Assembly: GCA_964573725.1 (NCBI GenBank)
Contig: CAZNLJ010000056.1
Location: forward strand, 1-26,792
Source of the DNA: UBA6168 sp964573725
GTDB lineage: Bacteria; Bacteroidota; Bacteroidia; Chitinophagales; Saprospiraceae
Length of the DNA: 26,792 bases
Reading direction: 5' to 3'
The translations under genes and the position numbers were made by a program. Numbering within the stretch: position 1 is the stretch's first letter; each line of letters starts with the position of its first letter. Of this stretch, positions 26,201 to 26,792 are shown one piece after another. The notes below the pieces were generated by a model. It was not told the DNA's origin. It was given only the letters and a program-made list of their open reading frames with translations, and did no database searches.

Positions 26201-26711
26201 TGTAGAACTCGTCCGCCCGACGGAACCGGTCCGGCAAGGAATCGCAGGCCGGATGGTTCCGGTCCACGACGTAGTATTCGCCCTCCTGGACGTTCGGATT
26301 GCCGGGGTGGTCCTTGAAATAGGCCCCTGCCAGCTTACCGTACCAGGGCCAGTCGTACTCCGTATCGGTGGCCGCATGGATGCCGACATAGCCGCCGCCG
26401 GCCTGGATGTACCGCTCGAAATGGTTCTGTTGCTCCGGGTTGAGCACATCCCCCGTGGTGTTCAGGAATACCACCGCATGGTACTGCCGGAGGTTTTCCT
26501 CGTAAAAGGCGGAGTCGTTCTCCGTGGTGTCGACCTGGATACCGTGTTGCGCCCCCAAGGCGAGCAGGGCCTGCTTGCCGGCGCCAATGCTTTCGTGCCG
26601 GAATCCCATGGTTTTGGAAAAGACCAGCACCCGCGGGGTCTCCCGCTCGCAGGAAGCCAGGAACAAGGGGGACAGGAACACGAGGAACACAGGCAGTAGG
26701 TGAAGTTTCAT
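23256..26711 (-). CDS. Lipoprotein fusing ThuA, sugar dehydrogenase, PKD, cytochrome c and a CBM-like domain
   Basis: 1151 residues. A lipoprotein signal with lipobox LASC places Cys21 as the lipidated residue, so the protein is anchored in the outer or inner membrane facing the periplasm or outside. Domains in order: ThuA-like (26-245; VLVFSKTMGFRHESI, GGGYVGIHAATDTEYDWPWY, HP..WYHEYDGGRAFYTAMGHT); glucose/sorbosone (PQQ-type) dehydrogenase beta-propeller (272-700; EDGLLGVALDPDF, CCHTGGSIAFD, STGDNT, RGKILRIHP, GTRNPYRI); PKD-like (704-792); a linker Ig-like segment (795-850); a class I cytochrome c (868-952; CYSCH at 883-887, likely axial Met932); and a C-terminal carbohydrate-binding-like beta-sandwich (about 965-1145). 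The likely role is periplasmic oxidation of a sugar or sugar derivative, with electrons passed to the attached haem. The substrate is not evident. Fusions of this kind are known in Bacteroidota. It is 64 bp upstream of the permease and could be co-transcribed. Confidence 0.9.
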   Translation of the reverse strand: MKLHLLPVFLVFLSPLFLASCERETPRVLVFSKTMGFRHESIGAGKQALLALGAQHGIQVDTTENDSAFYEENLRQYHAVVFLNTTGDVLNPEQQNHFERYIQAGGGYVGIHAATDTEYDWPWYGKLAGAYFKDHPGNPNVQEGEYYVVDRNHPACDSLPDRFRRADEFYNFKQMNPAVKPLVNIDERSYREGNMGENHPMSWYHEYDGGRAFYTAMGHTVESFSEPLFLHHLWGGLKWVMDDGDPQPLDYGKVRTKRMPEENRFTREVLEEKLNEPIELALLPGGNILFIERYGAVKIFDLAEGRSMVVDTIPVSTKYTDAQGRQSEAEDGLLGVALDPDFERNHFIYFYCSPAGDEPLNALLRYELVDEKLVRESRKVILEVPVQREQCCHTGGSIAFDAQGNLYVSTGDNTSPRGFNYGPTDERPGRSPWDAQKSSGNTNDLRGKILRIHPEPDGSYTIPAGNLFPPGTEGTRPEIYVMGTRNPYRISVDSRTGYLYWGEVGPDARRDSVPFGPMGYDEVNQARQAGNFGWPYFVGNNRAYVRYDFAAGVSGESYDPARPINRSPNNTGRSELPPARPAFVWYPYGPSPDFPLVGSGGRNAMAGPVFHAADFEGAPRAFPDYYDGKLFIYDWMRGWVMAVTMDEQGDYVSMEPFLGSHKFSNPVDMAFSPEGDLYVLEYGTAWFQGNPDARLLRISYTAGNRPPQAAVAADRTVGAVPLAVRFDGRGTVDYDQDPLSYRWSVRSADGTVVHTAQGIECPHTFTDAGVYQVELTVADGQGGTGTASLEVTAGNEPPAVTVHITEGNQRFFLPGQPFAYAAQVADREDGSTADGAIPAEAVSVTIDYLAEGYDKALIAQGHKTADDLSQYAPGKRLMEKSDCYSCHQLDRKSIGPTFQDISNRYRRDAAAVGYLQRKIKEGGVGVWGEVAMAAHPALPDADVAMMARYILGLAQRPDNALPLAGTFTPVIPEGEGDQGVFLLRAAYTDRGAEGMPGIRREEVLVLRNAHLSAAACDESRDMMKFKMPGGSSELMIAQEDGAYLLFRDVDLTGIGRIGFLANAPANFGMQGGQVEVRLGAPDGPLAGTSGLVTAAAMDPSAPPRPNLVTAVLTPQEGLHDVYLVCRKADPAAQGLFVLLQVMFQGAGGPAL

Positions 26712-26738
26712 GACGGTCTGCTGTTTTTGAATTAAGGA

Positions 26739-26757
26739 CTGACCTTTCGCAGGTCAG
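26739..26757. other. Hairpin upstream of the lipoprotein gene
   Basis: CTGACCT (26739-26745) pairs perfectly with AGGTCAG (26751-26757) around a 5-nt loop, 28 bp upstream of the start codon at 26711. No T-tract follows on the minus strand. On the plus strand it runs into AAATTTGG. It could be a leader structure or the end of an upstream gene outside the window. Confidence 0.3.
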
Positions 26758-26792
26758 AAATTTGGATGAACAATATTTTTTCATAAGGCTAC

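Noticed and set aside
22992..26699. A 1235-codon plus-strand frame opposite the lipoprotein and permease
   Set aside because: It crosses two genes with clear domains on the other strand, and its composition (Arg, His, Pro, Gly) is that of a high-GC antisense frame. It has no motif that I recognise.

Overview
The window looks like chromosome of a high-GC Bacteroidota bacterium, most like the Saprospiria/Lewinella type. The evidence is a promoter of the Bacteroidota form (TAnnTTTG with a TTG element 19 bp upstream), large modular secreted proteins (FISUMP, HYR, MopE-type and SprB-like modules), a lipoprotein carrying ThuA, glucose/sorbosone dehydrogenase, PKD and cytochrome c parts, and a rhamnose pathway of the RhaI/RhaEW type. 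Every gene I can support is on the minus strand, so transcription runs from high to low coordinates. I saw no tRNA, rRNA, CRISPR, insertion sequence or integrase.

Right part (26.7 to 15.1 kb): six minus-strand genes. In order of transcription they are the ThuA/sugar-dehydrogenase/cytochrome c lipoprotein, an NCS1-family permease, an FMN-dependent alpha-hydroxy-acid (L-lactate type) dehydrogenase, then after a 412-bp gap a bifunctional rhamnulose-1-phosphate aldolase/SDR dehydrogenase (RhaEW), an L-rhamnose isomerase (RhaI) and an FGGY kinase (RhaB-like). Together they can be read as a route from L-rhamnose to L-rhamnulose, then L-rhamnulose-1-P, then DHAP plus L-lactaldehyde, then L-lactate, then pyruvate. 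The permease is a possible but unproven sugar entry point. No regulator gene lies in the window.

Middle (15.1 to 7.7 kb): a gene-free stretch of about 1 kb holds a candidate promoter. It is followed by a 2110-residue secreted mosaic protein (beta-helix, NHL propeller, MopE-type calcium motif, Fn3/Ig-like parts, a glycine-rich ALK-like domain, three HYR-like repeats, SprB-like and terminal modules). That gene ends at a clear intrinsic terminator.

Left part (7.4 to 0 kb): a phosphoglucosamine mutase (glmM) stands alone behind a near-perfect Bacteroidota promoter. A secreted protein of about 1404 residues follows, made of four tandem copies of an Ig-like module plus a FISUMP domain, with strongly homogenised DNA repeats. 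The 5' part of another secreted protein runs off the left edge.

No clearly new system is evident. The most interesting points are the mosaic FISUMP array with variable C-terminal segments, the NCS1 permease beside a rhamnose pathway, the five-part sugar oxidoreductase lipoprotein, and the architecture of the 2110-residue surface protein.
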